Part shown: positions 48,741-59,746 of the stretch, piece by piece
Position numbering within the stretch: position 1 is the first letter of the stretch
Layout: the number at the start of each line of letters is the position of its first letter
Source: Rhexocercosporidium sp. MPI-PUGE-AT-0058
Lineage: Eukaryota > Ascomycota > Leotiomycetes > Helotiales
Length of the DNA: 64,000 nt
NCBI GenBank assembly: GCA_020746875.1
Contig: JAGTJL010000007.1
Coordinates: forward strand, 1,426,001 to 1,490,000
Direction of reading: 5' to 3'
Notes under the pieces: generated by a model
Seen by the model: only the letters and a program-made list of their open reading frames with translations
Database searches by the model: none
What the model was told of the DNA's origin: nothing
Made by a program: the position numbers and the translations under genes

Positions 48741-49557
48741 AGCTCCTTCGTCAGCCCGACACGTACACATGCAGGACAGCGCCCATTCCGCAGTCCCCAT
48801 ACCTAGATACCTTACTCGCCGACGACAAGACCACGTGCTTATGGAGGACGACATACGGTAGGGCTGGATGGCTGGAAGGAGGGCGAGCCTTGCCTCAAAT
48901 ACCACAATCTCTTCTACATTTTGGGAAACAAAAAAGAGGTGCATGCACTTCACGCCGACTGAACATCGTGCTACAGAATGCCTTGGGCTGTTCTAGGTAG
49001 GTAGGTAAGATAATTGCCCTTGGTAGGCAAGCTACTTCCAAACGCCATCTCATATCTTCCACACACTGCTTTTCCTCCTGCCTTCAAATGTATCCTTCCC
49101 TGAGTCTCTCGCTAGTTGTCGTCGATTCAATTCGATTGTTGTTTGTGCTTGCTTGCGTGCTCTCACCTATAATCTCTACTCAAGTGCAGTATCTGCAGCT
49201 AGGGCTTAGAGTGTCTATCTTGCTAAATTTGACGCCGAACTAGATTCATCTGCCTTTACTCCTCCACTATTTCCCCGCCATACTCCCACCGCCACGTTCT
49301 TCCTCGTCACATCACATTCAGATCTAATATCGGGGATTGGATATCTCTTTGCCGCCGCCTGGAGTTTCTCACACCTGGAGCTAGGGGCGCCTGATGTTCG
49401 CGCACTTCACCTTCCTCAAGGGCTTGTTCTGCTGACAAACTCGTCAGCCTCATCTGATCCAAGTTCAGCCTTGAGTTCACGAATGGAATGCATGTAGATA
49501 TGCCGAATCTGTAATGCGTCTTGTACGTCTTGCCAGGGCATGTGTGCAGCACCAGAT
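48741..49557. other. Gap between MITE-like element and microprotein gene
   Basis: Mixed composition. An open frame at 49634-49416 (minus) overlaps the end of the small gene and may be its alternative second exon; otherwise I see nothing here. Confidence 0.4.
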
Positions 49558-49737
49558 TTAACTGGGCTGGGTTGCATTGGATTGGTACATACTTCGAGCC
49601 TTTTCTCGGCCGGGTTCATGGAGACTGACCCCAACGAGGGCGAGAATCAAAATGAACACGCCAAAACCAATGTTGAGGTAAGCAAATGACGAATATCCGC
49701 GTGTACTGGCCTGGGAGGCAGAGGTGCTGTCCGACAT
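49558..49737 (-). CDS. Possible 59-aa single-pass membrane microprotein
   Basis: ATG at 49737 opens MSDSTSASQASTRGYSSFAY, then a hydrophobic stretch NIGFGVFILILALVGVSL (about residues 22-39), then a basic tail ending NATQPS. The short polar N-terminus and single helix look like a small organelle or ER membrane subunit, but I recognise no family. An alternative structure is plausible: a donor GTCAGT after GGG (residue 36) spliced to an acceptor before ATTCGG (49508) would replace the tail by IRHIYMHSIRELKAELG...SRTSP ending at 49416. Both are in frame. Confidence 0.4.
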   Translation of the reverse strand: MSDSTSASQASTRGYSSFAYLNIGFGVFILILALVGVSLHEPGREKARSMYQSNATQPS

Positions 49738-50572
49738 CTTCTGGCGGAAAGGGAAGCTCCTGGATGCAGGACTGAGCAGCTAGCTGCGAGCGAGGGAGAA
49801 ATTACGTTTGTTTGGAGGATCGCGAGAGCTGCTTAGGTCAGTGGCAGTTACAGTTACAGTTGCAGTAGAGGGGAAGGGAGAGGGGGAGGATAAGGAGAAG
49901 CAGGAGGAAGTGGTGGTAGTGGGAGTGGGAGCATTTGGAGATGGACCTTTGATATTATGGACGAACTTAGGAGCAAGGCTGAGTTGAGTGAGTTTTCAAA
50001 CGGCAGGATTTGCTTTTCATGCACAGGTAGGTATCTGGGTTCTGTAGGGTGTTGTGCTGTGCTGTATTAAGTCGGCAGGTCGACAGGATTGATTTTACCT
50101 CGACTGGAAGAAATCGTCAGTCGTGTGCTACCCTGCACTTCACCTGCTTCCACACTGATTCACGCCACAGGCTCGGGCTTATAGTCCCGAGACATGAACT
50201 TGTTACACCTATTATTCTGTCTCTTTTCCCTCGCCCCCCTCCCGACTCATTTTCATCCTTTCTTTTCCGTCCTCCCTTACAGCGCCAGGTCGTCCTATCA
50301 TTGGCTCGGCTCGCGGCTGGCGACCTATAACCTGTGATCTGTGTACGACTCAACTCGACTTGACCTATCAGCTGGTTGTTCTCTTTTCAATTCCTCCCAT
50401 CCCTTGCTTGACGTGCTCCACACACCAAATCTTTGATTATTTCCTCCTGAGCAACAGCTACCAAGGGTCAATTCAGCCTTCAGCCTTCTCCTTCCCCCTT
50501 CTTCCCCCCCCCCCCCCCCCCTTCTCCATATTCACTTCATCTCATCTTGCCATCTTCTCCCTCGGGGTGACT
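49738..50572. other. Upstream region of ceramide synthase
   Basis: The divergent interval between the microprotein candidate and ceramide synthase. Plus-strand C/T-rich sequence near 50210-50570 is the probable leader of the synthase and contains the C18 run. No other gene was seen. Confidence 0.45.
50504..50521. repeat. C18 homopolymer in ceramide synthase leader
   Basis: Eighteen C residues, 51 bp before the start codon, within a pyrimidine-rich leader. The minus strand reads G18, so quadruplex formation is possible; length may vary between reads. Confidence 0.85.
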
Positions 50573-52228
50573 ATGGCGTCTTCTGACTCTTCCATGAGTA
50601 ATGCTCCAGTCTTTCAGACCATGTCAACGTGTGGGAAAGAGAAGAGCGAACGCACAACGTCTAACTCGCGGCCCAATGCTGCCCACACCCTCTTGCGAGC
50701 TCGGCGTCCCTGGCTAGACCGGATTTTGGAGAGTCAGATCCGTACGTTGGAGTTCTGATAAGTGTTGGTGACTTGTACTGACTCGGGACTCAACTAGAGC
50801 TAGCAATGGCATTGATTATCGGGATGGCAATGCTCTCCATTCTCTCTCCTCGACTACGACGGCACACACGCAAATGCTTCTCACTCTCCTACGAAACACC
50901 TACAGTCTCTGGGCCGGTCTATCTGCAAGGCATAGACGATGTGCACTTCGTGCTTGCATGGATCGTGTATTTTACGGCGCTCCGGGCAATTGTGATCGAC
51001 TGGTTGCTGCAGCCTCTTGCCAGAATCCTCGGTGTTATGAAGAAGAGCCACTTGCGATTCGCGGAGCAAGGCTGGATCTTCCTCTACTACTCCACCATAT
51101 GGGTGCTTGGTATGGTATGTAATCCTGCACCAGATTCCAACTTTACGCAACCGCTCACATTGACATTGTGTATAGTCTCTCTGGGTCAATTCCAAGTACT
51201 GGCTTAGCCATGCCGAGCTATGGACTGCCTGGCCAGCCCGAGAGATGTCGGGTCAGTTCAAACTATACTACCTCATCCAACTGGCGTTTTCGGCGCAGCT
51301 TCTCCTCGCCATTCACATGGAAGCGCGCCGGAAGGACTATGTGGAAATGCTTACGCATCACATCGTCACCTGTTCACTGATCTCCATCACCTATGTTTAC
51401 CGATACACGCGAGCAGCGAACGTTGTTCTTTGCCTCATGGATTTCGTCGATATTCTGCTCCCTGTAAGTTTCCCCCAGCCCCGGAACATCCGGACGCTCT
51501 ATATGCTTTGAATAAGATTCTGAATTTCATAGTTCGCCAAACTTCTTCGATATCTGCGCTACGAAATGGCTTGCAACATTGCCTTTGGGGTGTTCGTTGT
51601 CTCTTGGTTCATCACTCGGCACGTTCTGTTTCTGCAACTCTGGTGGAATACCTACACGGATGTCCCAGGGGAGAGGACGATGATGTACGGGTGTTATAAT
51701 GGCGCGACCAGTCAGCGGATCCCAGAAATGCCTTCCCAACCCGATTACTTCTCCCACCTGCTCTGGCCACTCCAAGATCTGGAAGGCATCATCTGCTTGA
51801 ACACGGAGGTCAAATACATATTCCTCGGCATGCTCTTCCTCCTACATACCCTGAGCTCGATTTGGTTCGTTATGATTCTGAAAGTCATCGCGCGTATTCT
51901 CTCCGGGAAACCAGCAGAGGACATACGGAGCGACGATGAAGAGGGACAACAAGAAGAACCTCCGATCGAGAGTCTAAATCCATGCACCGGGTCTGCAAGT
52001 GAGCTCCTTGGTCAGGCTGGCGGAAGTTCCACGTCGGCATCAATGTTCCGTGCTAACCTAGATAAGTTGAATCCATGCACGGGGGAGGGAACGGAGGTGA
52101 CCGATACGGTGATGGAGGCATCCAACATGTCGAAGAGACCCGGGCCCACCACTACAAGGAGGAGGCTGATTGGTGCAGAGAATCGGAAAGAGCTTTTATC
52201 GAGAATTGGGTGCGAGAAACCAATCTGA
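50573..52228 (+). CDS. lag1: Ceramide synthase, LAG1/TLC domain
   Basis: ER membrane enzyme that joins acyl-CoA to a sphingoid base. Exons: 50573-50741, 50798-51114, 51176-51463 and 51533-52228, giving 489 aa with all phases in agreement. The hydrophobic core has about six to eight TM helices. The Lag1p motif is complete: the two catalytic histidines in MLTHHIVTCSLI, followed by SITYVYRYTRAANVVLCLMD and FVDILLPFAKLLRY across intron 3. WLSHAELWTAWPAREMSGQFKLYYL precedes it. The C-terminal tail (about residue 385 on) is soluble and acidic (DDEEGQQEEPP), and carries the motif LNPCTG twice about 32 residues apart. The start at 50573 (CTATGG) lies after a pyrimidine-rich leader; the frame is open further upstream, but into C-rich leader. 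Confidence 0.95.
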
Positions 52229-53023
52229 GGGATAGATCATGATTTTTCTGAACAGAAATTATTCATGAGCATAAGGCTGAAGGACGACGAATTCACACAT
52301 TCCCGTAATACAAGCTCATTCGCTCATCGCACTTATGATCTAATAGCCTCTCTTGTAAGTTCTAAGTGGAGTCAACTCATAAGTGTGCCATACCTACTCG
52401 GGATTGTCTGAACCTAATGAAGCTATGCCCGGCAAGAGCTCCAGCCTCCCCGGTTGTGCAACCCGGGCTATTGTAGGCCTCCTGCAGGATCTCCAGCACG
52501 CGTGAATGGCTATGGCTTGCTGTCACACCAATCGAAACAAACGACGTAAATATCGTGATCGTGAACGGGATGTAATAGTTACCTGCTTTTAACGTTGTAT
52601 TCCTGACAGCGTTGCAATTTGTGCGCTGTAATATCATACCTGCTATGCATCCATCAATAAAAGAATCGGCATACCTGTCCATGATTCTCATCTCCAACCC
52701 ATCCCGGTCCTATTTCTTCGAATCCTGAAATTTGAAATTTTGAAGTTATACGTCATCGTCGTTAGCAAATTCCCTGTCATAAGAACTCCAAGATGGAGGG
52801 GCCACCTCCATTTATACCAAGAGGGTTTAGTGCACATGCTAGCCCGAAGTTCCTTCGATTCGGCAGAGGCCAACGAAAGTCAACATGCAGCTTCTTTCGA
52901 ACTTTGTTGAATTGTCTTCTATCCTTGACAACGAGAGAGAAGTACGTTTTCGAACCGGTGAAAGTGTATCGAGGTAGGAAATTATCAGATACTCCAACCA
53001 TCTTAACCTTATTATTTTCGAAG
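52229..53023. other. Intergenic region before the isochorismatase-type hydrolase
   Basis: AT-rich, with no convincing gene. Minus-strand open stretches (to 52697 and 53154) overlap promoter sequence and have no domain. Confidence 0.45.
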
Positions 53024-53965
53024 ATGGAATCCAAAATCACAGCGCAACCGTATGACTGGCCTGCTGAGGGCGTACTTGATCCTAAGACGACGGCTCTGGT
53101 CATCATTGATATGCAGATGGATTGTATGTAACCATATCCTTCTGTCAGACCCATCTTTCTAACTTTTCATCTTCCTCATCTCCCTATCGGCCTTGTTCGA
53201 ATCCCACTTTTGTCTCATGCCTCATATTTTCATCTGTTTGTCGATAAGAGGACTCTATCAGGGCATCACCACACCCACTACATCAATAAATCTGCTTTCT
53301 GTATGTCCCTCTCTAACTCCAATTCAGTCTGTTCTCCCGAAGGCTATCTCGTCCACCAGGGCTACGATATTACCCCCATCCGCGCCATCATCCCCCGCCT
53401 GGTCCACCTCCTGAACGTCTTCCGCACCCACAACTTCCCCATCTACCACACGCGCGAAGGTCACCGCCCCGACCTCTCAACCCTCTCACTTCGCGAACTA
53501 AGCCGCAGCCGAAACAACCCCTCCGGACTCGGCATCGGCGACTTAGGACCACTCGGTCGACTCCTCGTCCGCGGCGAGAAAGGCCACGATATAATCCCCG
53601 AGCTCTACCCCCTGCCAAGCGAGAACGTCATCGACAAACCAGGCCGTAGCGCCTTCCAACACACTGACTTCGGCCTCCTGCTTAAGATCAAGGGGATTAG
53701 GAATTTGGTGCTTTGTGGTGTCACGACGGATGTTTGTGTGAGCAGTACGATGAGAGAGGCGAATGATAATGGCTTTGATTGCTTGATTGTTGAGGATGCT
53801 ACGGCGGCGAGTGAGCAGATGTTGCATGATGGGGCGATTGGGAGCGTTAAGGCTGAGGGGGGGATCTTTGGGGCGGTGACGACTTCGGATTTGATTCTGG
53901 GAGCTGTTGAACTTCCGGTTGCGAATGGGCACGTTTCTGTCAATCAGTTGCTGAATTTGTTTTGA
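53024..53965 (+). CDS. Isochorismatase-fold cysteine hydrolase (amidase-type)
   Basis: Exon 1 is 53024-53123 and exon 2 is 53328-53965, giving 245 aa, with a 204-bp intron. The catalytic triad of the family is complete: D29 in VIIDMQMDF, K137 in VIDKPGRSAF, and C170 in CGVTTDVCV. The segments MREANDNGFDCLIVEDA and GAVTTSDLIL are also typical. The family includes nicotinamidase-like, biuret hydrolase-like and ureidoacrylate amidohydrolase-like enzymes. The closest look is to the biuret/ureidoacrylate amidohydrolase branch, not to true isochorismatase, but the substrate is not determined. No signal peptide is seen, so it is probably cytosolic. Codon GC is higher in exon 2 (53350-53620) than around it. 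Confidence 0.9.
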
Positions 53966-54437
53966 ATTTGGATGTGGTGAAGGTGGTTCACAAGATGTGT
54001 AGTGTTGCGGTTTGGAGTTTTGGAGTTTGCATAGCTGCTAGCTTTTTGCTTTACGACATCCAGTTAGAATCTTGATATTAAGTGGAATGCATCTTTTCAA
54101 ACTTGTATTCTCCAAACCTCGAATCAGGTTTGACTGTGCAATTTTGAATCAAGCTAAGCTAAAGACATTCGGCTCAGAGATGTGAGATTCGTGCTTTCCT
54201 AGAGATGAACCAGGCAAGAGCGTCTGGATGGCAGGCGAGAGCGCTTGGAGACCATGTCTTTTCTCTCTCCGCACCCAACTCTAATATCATCAACTTACCT
54301 GACACCGCTCGAGAAAGCCCATTATCCTACCAAGTATCGCATAAATACACGAAAGCCAGCACATTGAGCCAGTAATCCAACGAGATCAATCCAGAACCCA
54401 ACATCACAACCCATAATTCGAAGTCTAGACAGCAATC
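53966..54437. other. Gap between hydrolase and small membrane protein
   Basis: The hydrolase 3' flank and the promoter of the next gene; no coding signal. A short sequence CATAAATACACGAAAGCC (about 54340) could serve as core promoter for the next gene. Confidence 0.4.
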
Positions 54438-54825
54438 ATGTCCAAAATGTCATCATCACTCGCCATGGTCCCTACCGCCACTCACACTCCGGTAAGTCTT
54501 TTGACACAATAAGTCCTACCAGGTTTCCACTAACGAATCCCAGCCACCATCACCTACCGCAACACCCAAGTGCGACAAACTCTACGGCACTCTGTTCATA
54601 CTCAATCTCCTACTTCTCGGTCTGAGACTATACCTGCTCTACCACACCATTCGCCAATACTGTGCCGAAAGAGCCGAGGAAAGACGGATGGGATGGGATG
54701 AGGAGATGGGTATTCTGGACGAGGAGGAGAGCGACAAGTGGGAGAAATATGAGGATGCGGATATTGATGTCAATGGCGAGAGGTCCGTGCTTGAGAGCCA
54801 GGATTGTGGATGTGAGACTGTTTGA
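54438..54825 (+). CDS. Small single-pass membrane protein, unknown
   Basis: Two exons, 54438-54491 and 54544-54825, joined in phase 0 by a 52-bp intron with GTAAGT donor, CTAAC-type branch and CCCAG acceptor, giving 111 aa. The N-terminus MSKMSSSLAMVPTATHTP is polar, then PPSPTATPKCDKLYG leads to one hydrophobic helix, LYGTLFILNLLLLGLRLYLLYH (about residues 31-52). A basic stretch CAERAEERR follows, then an acidic tail (DEEESDKWEKYEDADID) ending CGCETV. I do not recognise the family. The clean splice signals and the sudden change after the stop support a real gene. The tail is probably cytosolic by the positive-inside rule. Confidence 0.6.
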
Positions 54826-54904
54826 ACGAAGAGTTGGAGGATGGCGCCTAGGAAGGGGGGTTAATCGCTCAGAATGGTGGTTGATTTGAGTGATTGTTGT
54901 GATA

Positions 54905-54940
54905 CAGCATACTTCTTGTTTCCAGCATACTTCTTGTTTC
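54905..54940. repeat. 18-bp direct repeat, two copies
   Basis: CAGCATACTTCTTGTTTC occurs twice head to tail, then a partial third start (CAGCA). It lies 80 bp beyond the small membrane protein stop codon. Confidence 0.85.
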
Positions 54941-57060
54941 CAGCACGCTTTGGGTCTTCGAGTCGACTTTGAGCGTAGTAGCATTCAGCCAGCGGGGACG
55001 ATAGACGTGACAATTGTCAATTCACGCTTTAGCGAATTTCAGAGCTTCAACGTGAGATGAGACGGTCTTAGCTGCGTGGTAATTGATGTCACTTGGACGG
55101 AAGTTAGAGAGCAACAGAGTAACATTGATATAAGATAACATTGCATTTGCCCGAATGCAGGATGCAGGGAGAGGAATTCGGCGTAGAACAAGTTTGTTCC
55201 CCCTAAGGTATAAGGGTTGGAAAATCGGAATTTGAAGTGCTGGACGCAGCTTGCGATGACTTGTCAACGTTTCCATGGAAGACTGAAGACAAGCTGAGAA
55301 TAGTTATGAAGAAAGACAATCAATAAATGATACGACAGCGAGACTGGCACTAGCTGTAGACGATAAGCCCGCAAAAAGGACTCACCCACGATACAGCTCC
55401 CGCTTGAGAGCTACATAAATAATTCTGATAAGATTTCCTAGCAGCGCCTCAAACTTTCTTTCTTCGATCTTGTCTTGGTCCCCAATCAAGCAACGAAGGA
55501 TCTCCAATGGGGAATCTTGATATTAAAAGCAATTGTAACCCTCACAATAATACGCGTTTCAAAGAACAGACGACTCAGCGGCACTCCCGAATGGCGCGTA
55601 TGGGCGCTTCGGTGTTTTTTCTTTGGTGGGGTTTCCGAGTGGGATTATTATGCATTTTGAGCGTTTTGGGCATTTTGGGTGTTAAGTGACATAGTCGGAA
55701 TCCGGAGATGGCAGCGCAGAATTCATGTGATGATGTGAGAAGTACGAAGTACCCACTTCTATGCTGATCAACACATGCCAGAACATCCGTTGGGTTCTTT
55801 CTGGTTGAGAAGCATTGATGACAAGTGAGGTACAAACAAGGTTGAGATGGGAGGAACCGAAGCTTTGCTCCACCCATTTGAATAAAGAATAAACTTTCGC
55901 CCCAGAAGGCGAATCTGAAACTCCACGGCAGCATGTGAAGGGAGTACAGTGTGGTGGACCACTACTAGAGTGAGATCCCATGCGAAAGATCCTCCCTCCC
56001 AAAACCTGGGTTGGATAGCAGAAGCTTGGTATTGCTTGGTTTCGGTTTCAACCCCAGATGCCATCCCATCGGCAGCAGTGGCAAGTAAGACTTGGGACGA
56101 TGCCAAGGGGCGACTGAGGTGAGGTGTACGTTCAGATAAGAGGAGGCTGTTCATAATTGTTGAGGTGAGACGTGAGAGCCTGTTGCAAGCTCTTATCTGC
56201 CGCATTGGTGTGCCTCGCTCCCGTCATGGTAGGTGGGTGAGATCGATGGACGCATGAGATGATTGAGATCCAGACGTCGAGATCAACAACACTTTTGAAA
56301 TGGTACAAGTAGAAGCGTCGTACTGCAGATTCGTAATCATCGATGAACGGGACAAAGTCTAAAACCCCCTCGTTGGGGAGATCGTGGATCGATGTGGGAA
56401 AGGGGGTTCACGTGATCGGGCACCAAGGTCTTAATTAAGTCTCGAGCTCTTTCTTCTCTTCGCTGGTCTTTCTTGGTGGTCTTTTCTCCGCCGTCGATGG
56501 GACGATGCGACGATGAGATGTTACCTTGTCCCGTTTCAGAATGCCGACATTGCTTTTGACCTGCGTGATTTCGGGTCTCCTTTTATCCCTCAATCCATCA
56601 AGGGCGGCTGATACGGTCGGTGTTCTGTTATGTTTTTCCATGTTCCCCCTCGCTTTACCTGCCCACTGCGGTAATTTGATGTTCCTGGGTCGGGTGATGT
56701 CGGATCAGCACAGTTGAAGTCCAGGCGGGCGGGGATGAAGCTGAGACAGACGCACACGCGAGCTTCACCAAGCTTCACCAGCATGCCTTCATTCCACTTC
56801 CGCTCCCGCTGCCGCCCAGTCGCCGCCCAGTCCTGGGTTCGTCCTGGGGTTGGACGCATTGCTGACCAAGGACCAAGGACCAGAGGCGGGGACGAGTGCT
56901 GTCAATTCCTCAGTTCTGGCTGTATGATCATGCTTGGAGCTTCTGTTGCGGTTGTTCAAATTGCAGTATTATCATGGACACCTCATCCACCTCTGCTGTT
57001 CTACGAGGCATCGGCCAGCGTCGAAGTCAACAGCAGCACCCCAACACAAGCCAACACCAT

Positions 57061-57080
57061 GTAAAGTAAAGTAAAGTAAA
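57061..57080. repeat. GTAAA pentamer repeat
   Basis: Four perfect GTAAA units followed by the variant GTAAC, about 500 bp before the malic enzyme start. Confidence 0.85.
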
Positions 57081-57578
57081 GTAACGTAATGATGAAGCCA
57101 GTCCAGCCCAGCCCAGTCAGTCCCGACGGCGCAGACCATCCCACAGTTAGCCCATCCCGCATCCCCTGAGTCCCAAGTGTATTCTTTATTCCCTGCCGCC
57201 CCCATGCGTCTGAAGGACTCCGAATTGTCACATACGGACCCGGCCCGTCCGTCTGGAAGTCTGTTCGGAAGGATGTCCGTGGCCTGATAGGCTAGTTGTC
57301 ATCGGATTGCCTCCCAAAAGTCTCCAAAAGCCACCGAAACCCCAACGAAACAAGACAGGGCCAAGACAGCTCTGCGACAGAGGTTCGGGGCTCCCCTTGT
57401 CCCTCGTGGAATAACGTTAAAAAAAAACTGTTGTGCCCACTAAAAAGCAATCAATGCAAAATCACATATTAGTCGAGAAGTGGCTGCCCCTCCCGCCCAA
57501 TTTGATTGACAAACATTTCTCTCTCGTCTTTAATATTGAATAATTCACTCTCTCCCTTCTGCCCTCCTGCCTCTCTCA

Positions 57579-59746
57579 ATGGCGGCTTACAGTTACAGTA
57601 CTTCAAGTTCCGAACTTTCAACTCCTAGATCTTCCTCTCCCTCCTCAGTTATAAGCCGGTCATCGACTGCCACTACCATCAGCAAGAGAATGTCTATCTC
57701 CCAACGAAGAATTTCTGGGTTTGATCCAATGTCTGCCGTCAATATGGATCACGTCGAAGCTGCTATGAAAGCTGCTGCTCTTGACAGCTTCAAAGGATAC
57801 GCTCAAAATAACTACGGAACTGTTCAACAATACCGGACAACAGACTACGTACCAAAAAACTCGGCTGGAGGCTACCAGGTTCTCCGAGAACCTGCATGGA
57901 ACAAAGGTACGGTGACTACAAAAGTCGGATCCCGTACATCACTAACACTGTTGATGCAGGTACTTCGTTTAGTCCTGATGAAAGAATTTCCAAAAACCTC
58001 ACTGGCCTCATACCCCATGTCCTAGAGAGTCTGGAAACGCAATGCCAGCGAGCCATGCGAATGATCAACAGCCGTGGGACCAACATTGACAAATACCTCT
58101 ACCTCTCCACCCTCAAGCAACAAAACACCGATCTCTTCTACCGCCTGATGATCGACAACGTTGCTCAATTGATGCCTCTTGTGTATACCCCAACAATCGG
58201 AGATGTGTGCTTGCAATATTCCACGTTGTACACGCACCCTGAAGCTCTCTACATTTCCATCAAGCAACGCAAGTCAATTGCCACCATTCTTCGGAATTGG
58301 CCGTACCCAGATCCATCCATCGCCGTCGTAACTGATGGATCTCGTATCCTCGGATTGGGTGATCTAGGTGTTAATGGTGTTGGAATTCCAGTAAGTGGCA
58401 TGCTTGAAAGAGCCATGTGGGCGCACCCGCACTAACACCCGTATAGATCGGCAAATTGGCCCTGTACACGGGAGCAGCCGGTATCCACCCAGAGAAGACG
58501 TTGCCAATTGTTCTGGACTGCGGTACAGCGAATGAGGAAAACCTCCGCGATCCGCTGTACCTTGGTCTTAGACAAAAGCGTGTATCGCCTGAGGTTGCCC
58601 TGGAATTCATGGATGAGTTCATGGCGGCGGTCAAGGAGGTCTACCCCAACATGCTTGTCCAGTTCGAGGATTTCGAGACCGAGAAGGCCTTCCAGTACTT
58701 GGAGCGTTACAAGCAAGAGAAGTGCTTCAACGATGATATCCAGGGTACTGGTGCTGTCGTGTTGGCTGGGTAAGCAGCATCTGTTATTGGTCACGTACTG
58801 TACTAATATTTTGCCAGTTACATGGGAGCGGTCAACCTGTCAGGTGTTCCCATCGAGGACCAAAGACTTGTCTTCATGGGTGCCGGATCCGCTGGTGTCG
58901 GTGTTGCCAAGCAAGTGATGGAATTCTACACTCGTCGTGGTCTCTCAGAGCAGCAAGCTAGAGAAAAGTTCTGGCTCGTCGACACCAAGGGTCTCGTAAC
59001 AAAGGACCGTGGAGACAGACTAGCAGAGCACAAAAAGATCTTCGCGAGAACAGACAACAACGGCCACCAGTTCAGCACCCTCGAAGCCGTCATTGAGTAC
59101 GTCAAGCCAACAGCCCTCGTCGGTCTGACGGCCACCTTCGGCGTCTTTACCGAGTCGGTCGTCCGCGCTTTGAAGGTCTCCGTCGATGCAGGTGGACTCG
59201 GACGCCGACCTATCCTCTTCCCATTGAGCAATCCCCTTACAAAGGCCGAATGTACATTCGAGCAAGCCATTACCTGGACGGAAGGCACGGCCATCTTCGC
59301 TTCCGGGTCTCCTTTCTCTCCTTTCACGACCAAGAATATAGACAGTCTTACCACCTACTACCCTAATCAAGGAAATAATGTGTAAGTGTTCCTCTCCTGT
59401 CATAATGTCTAGCACAGCACTAACCCAACCAAGCTACATCTTCCCTGGTCTCGGACTCGGTGCTATCCTCGCAAAGACCACCCGTGTGACCGACGGGATG
59501 GTGTACACCTCGGCCGCTGCCCTTGCCGGCTGCCTCAACACAGAAGAAATCCGCATGGGTCTCATCTACCCCAAGATTGAGCGCGTGCGCGATGCCAGCG
59601 TCGTCGTCGCACGCGAAGTGATGAAGACCGCCCGCCGCGAAGGCGTCAGCACTTTACCCGAAGAAACGTGGGTCGAGTGGGAGGAGTGGGGAGATGTTGC
59701 CTTGACGGCGTGGATCAAGAAGCAGGTCTATGACCCTAAGTGGTAG
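57579..59746 (+). CDS. Malic enzyme, NAD(P)-dependent (decarboxylating)
   Basis: Oxidatively decarboxylates malate to pyruvate with reduction of NAD(P). Exons: 57579-57906, 57960-58390, 58447-58769, 58818-59381 and 59434-59746, giving 652 aa with consistent phases. Key blocks are MPLVYTPTIGDVC (active-site Tyr), [41 protein letters not shown] (metal-binding Asp residues), and the dinucleotide fold GAGSAGVGVA. FPLSNPLTKAECTFEQA and YIFPGLGLGAIL follow. The first 50 residues are Ser/Thr-rich with Arg and few acids; a mitochondrial presequence is possible but not certain. NADP versus NAD preference cannot be decided by eye. Confidence 0.95.

Larger units (their letters stand above)
54826..57578. 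other. 2.7-kb region upstream of malic enzyme
   Basis: No gene is supported. Several open frames (55507-55689 plus; 55575-56205 minus; 56435-56641 minus) have no domain and no splice partners. Just before the malic enzyme start the plus strand is strongly C/T-rich, a normal leader. Small repeats at 54905-54940 and 57061-57080. Confidence 0.45.

Noticed and set aside
53186..53198. GTTCGAATCCC, similar to a tRNA B box
   Set aside because: No A box or cloverleaf pairing upstream; it lies inside the hydrolase intron.
55507..55689. 60-aa plus-strand frame with a hydrophobic C-terminus
   Set aside because: No homologue recognised and no supporting signals; the region has many equal-sized chance frames.
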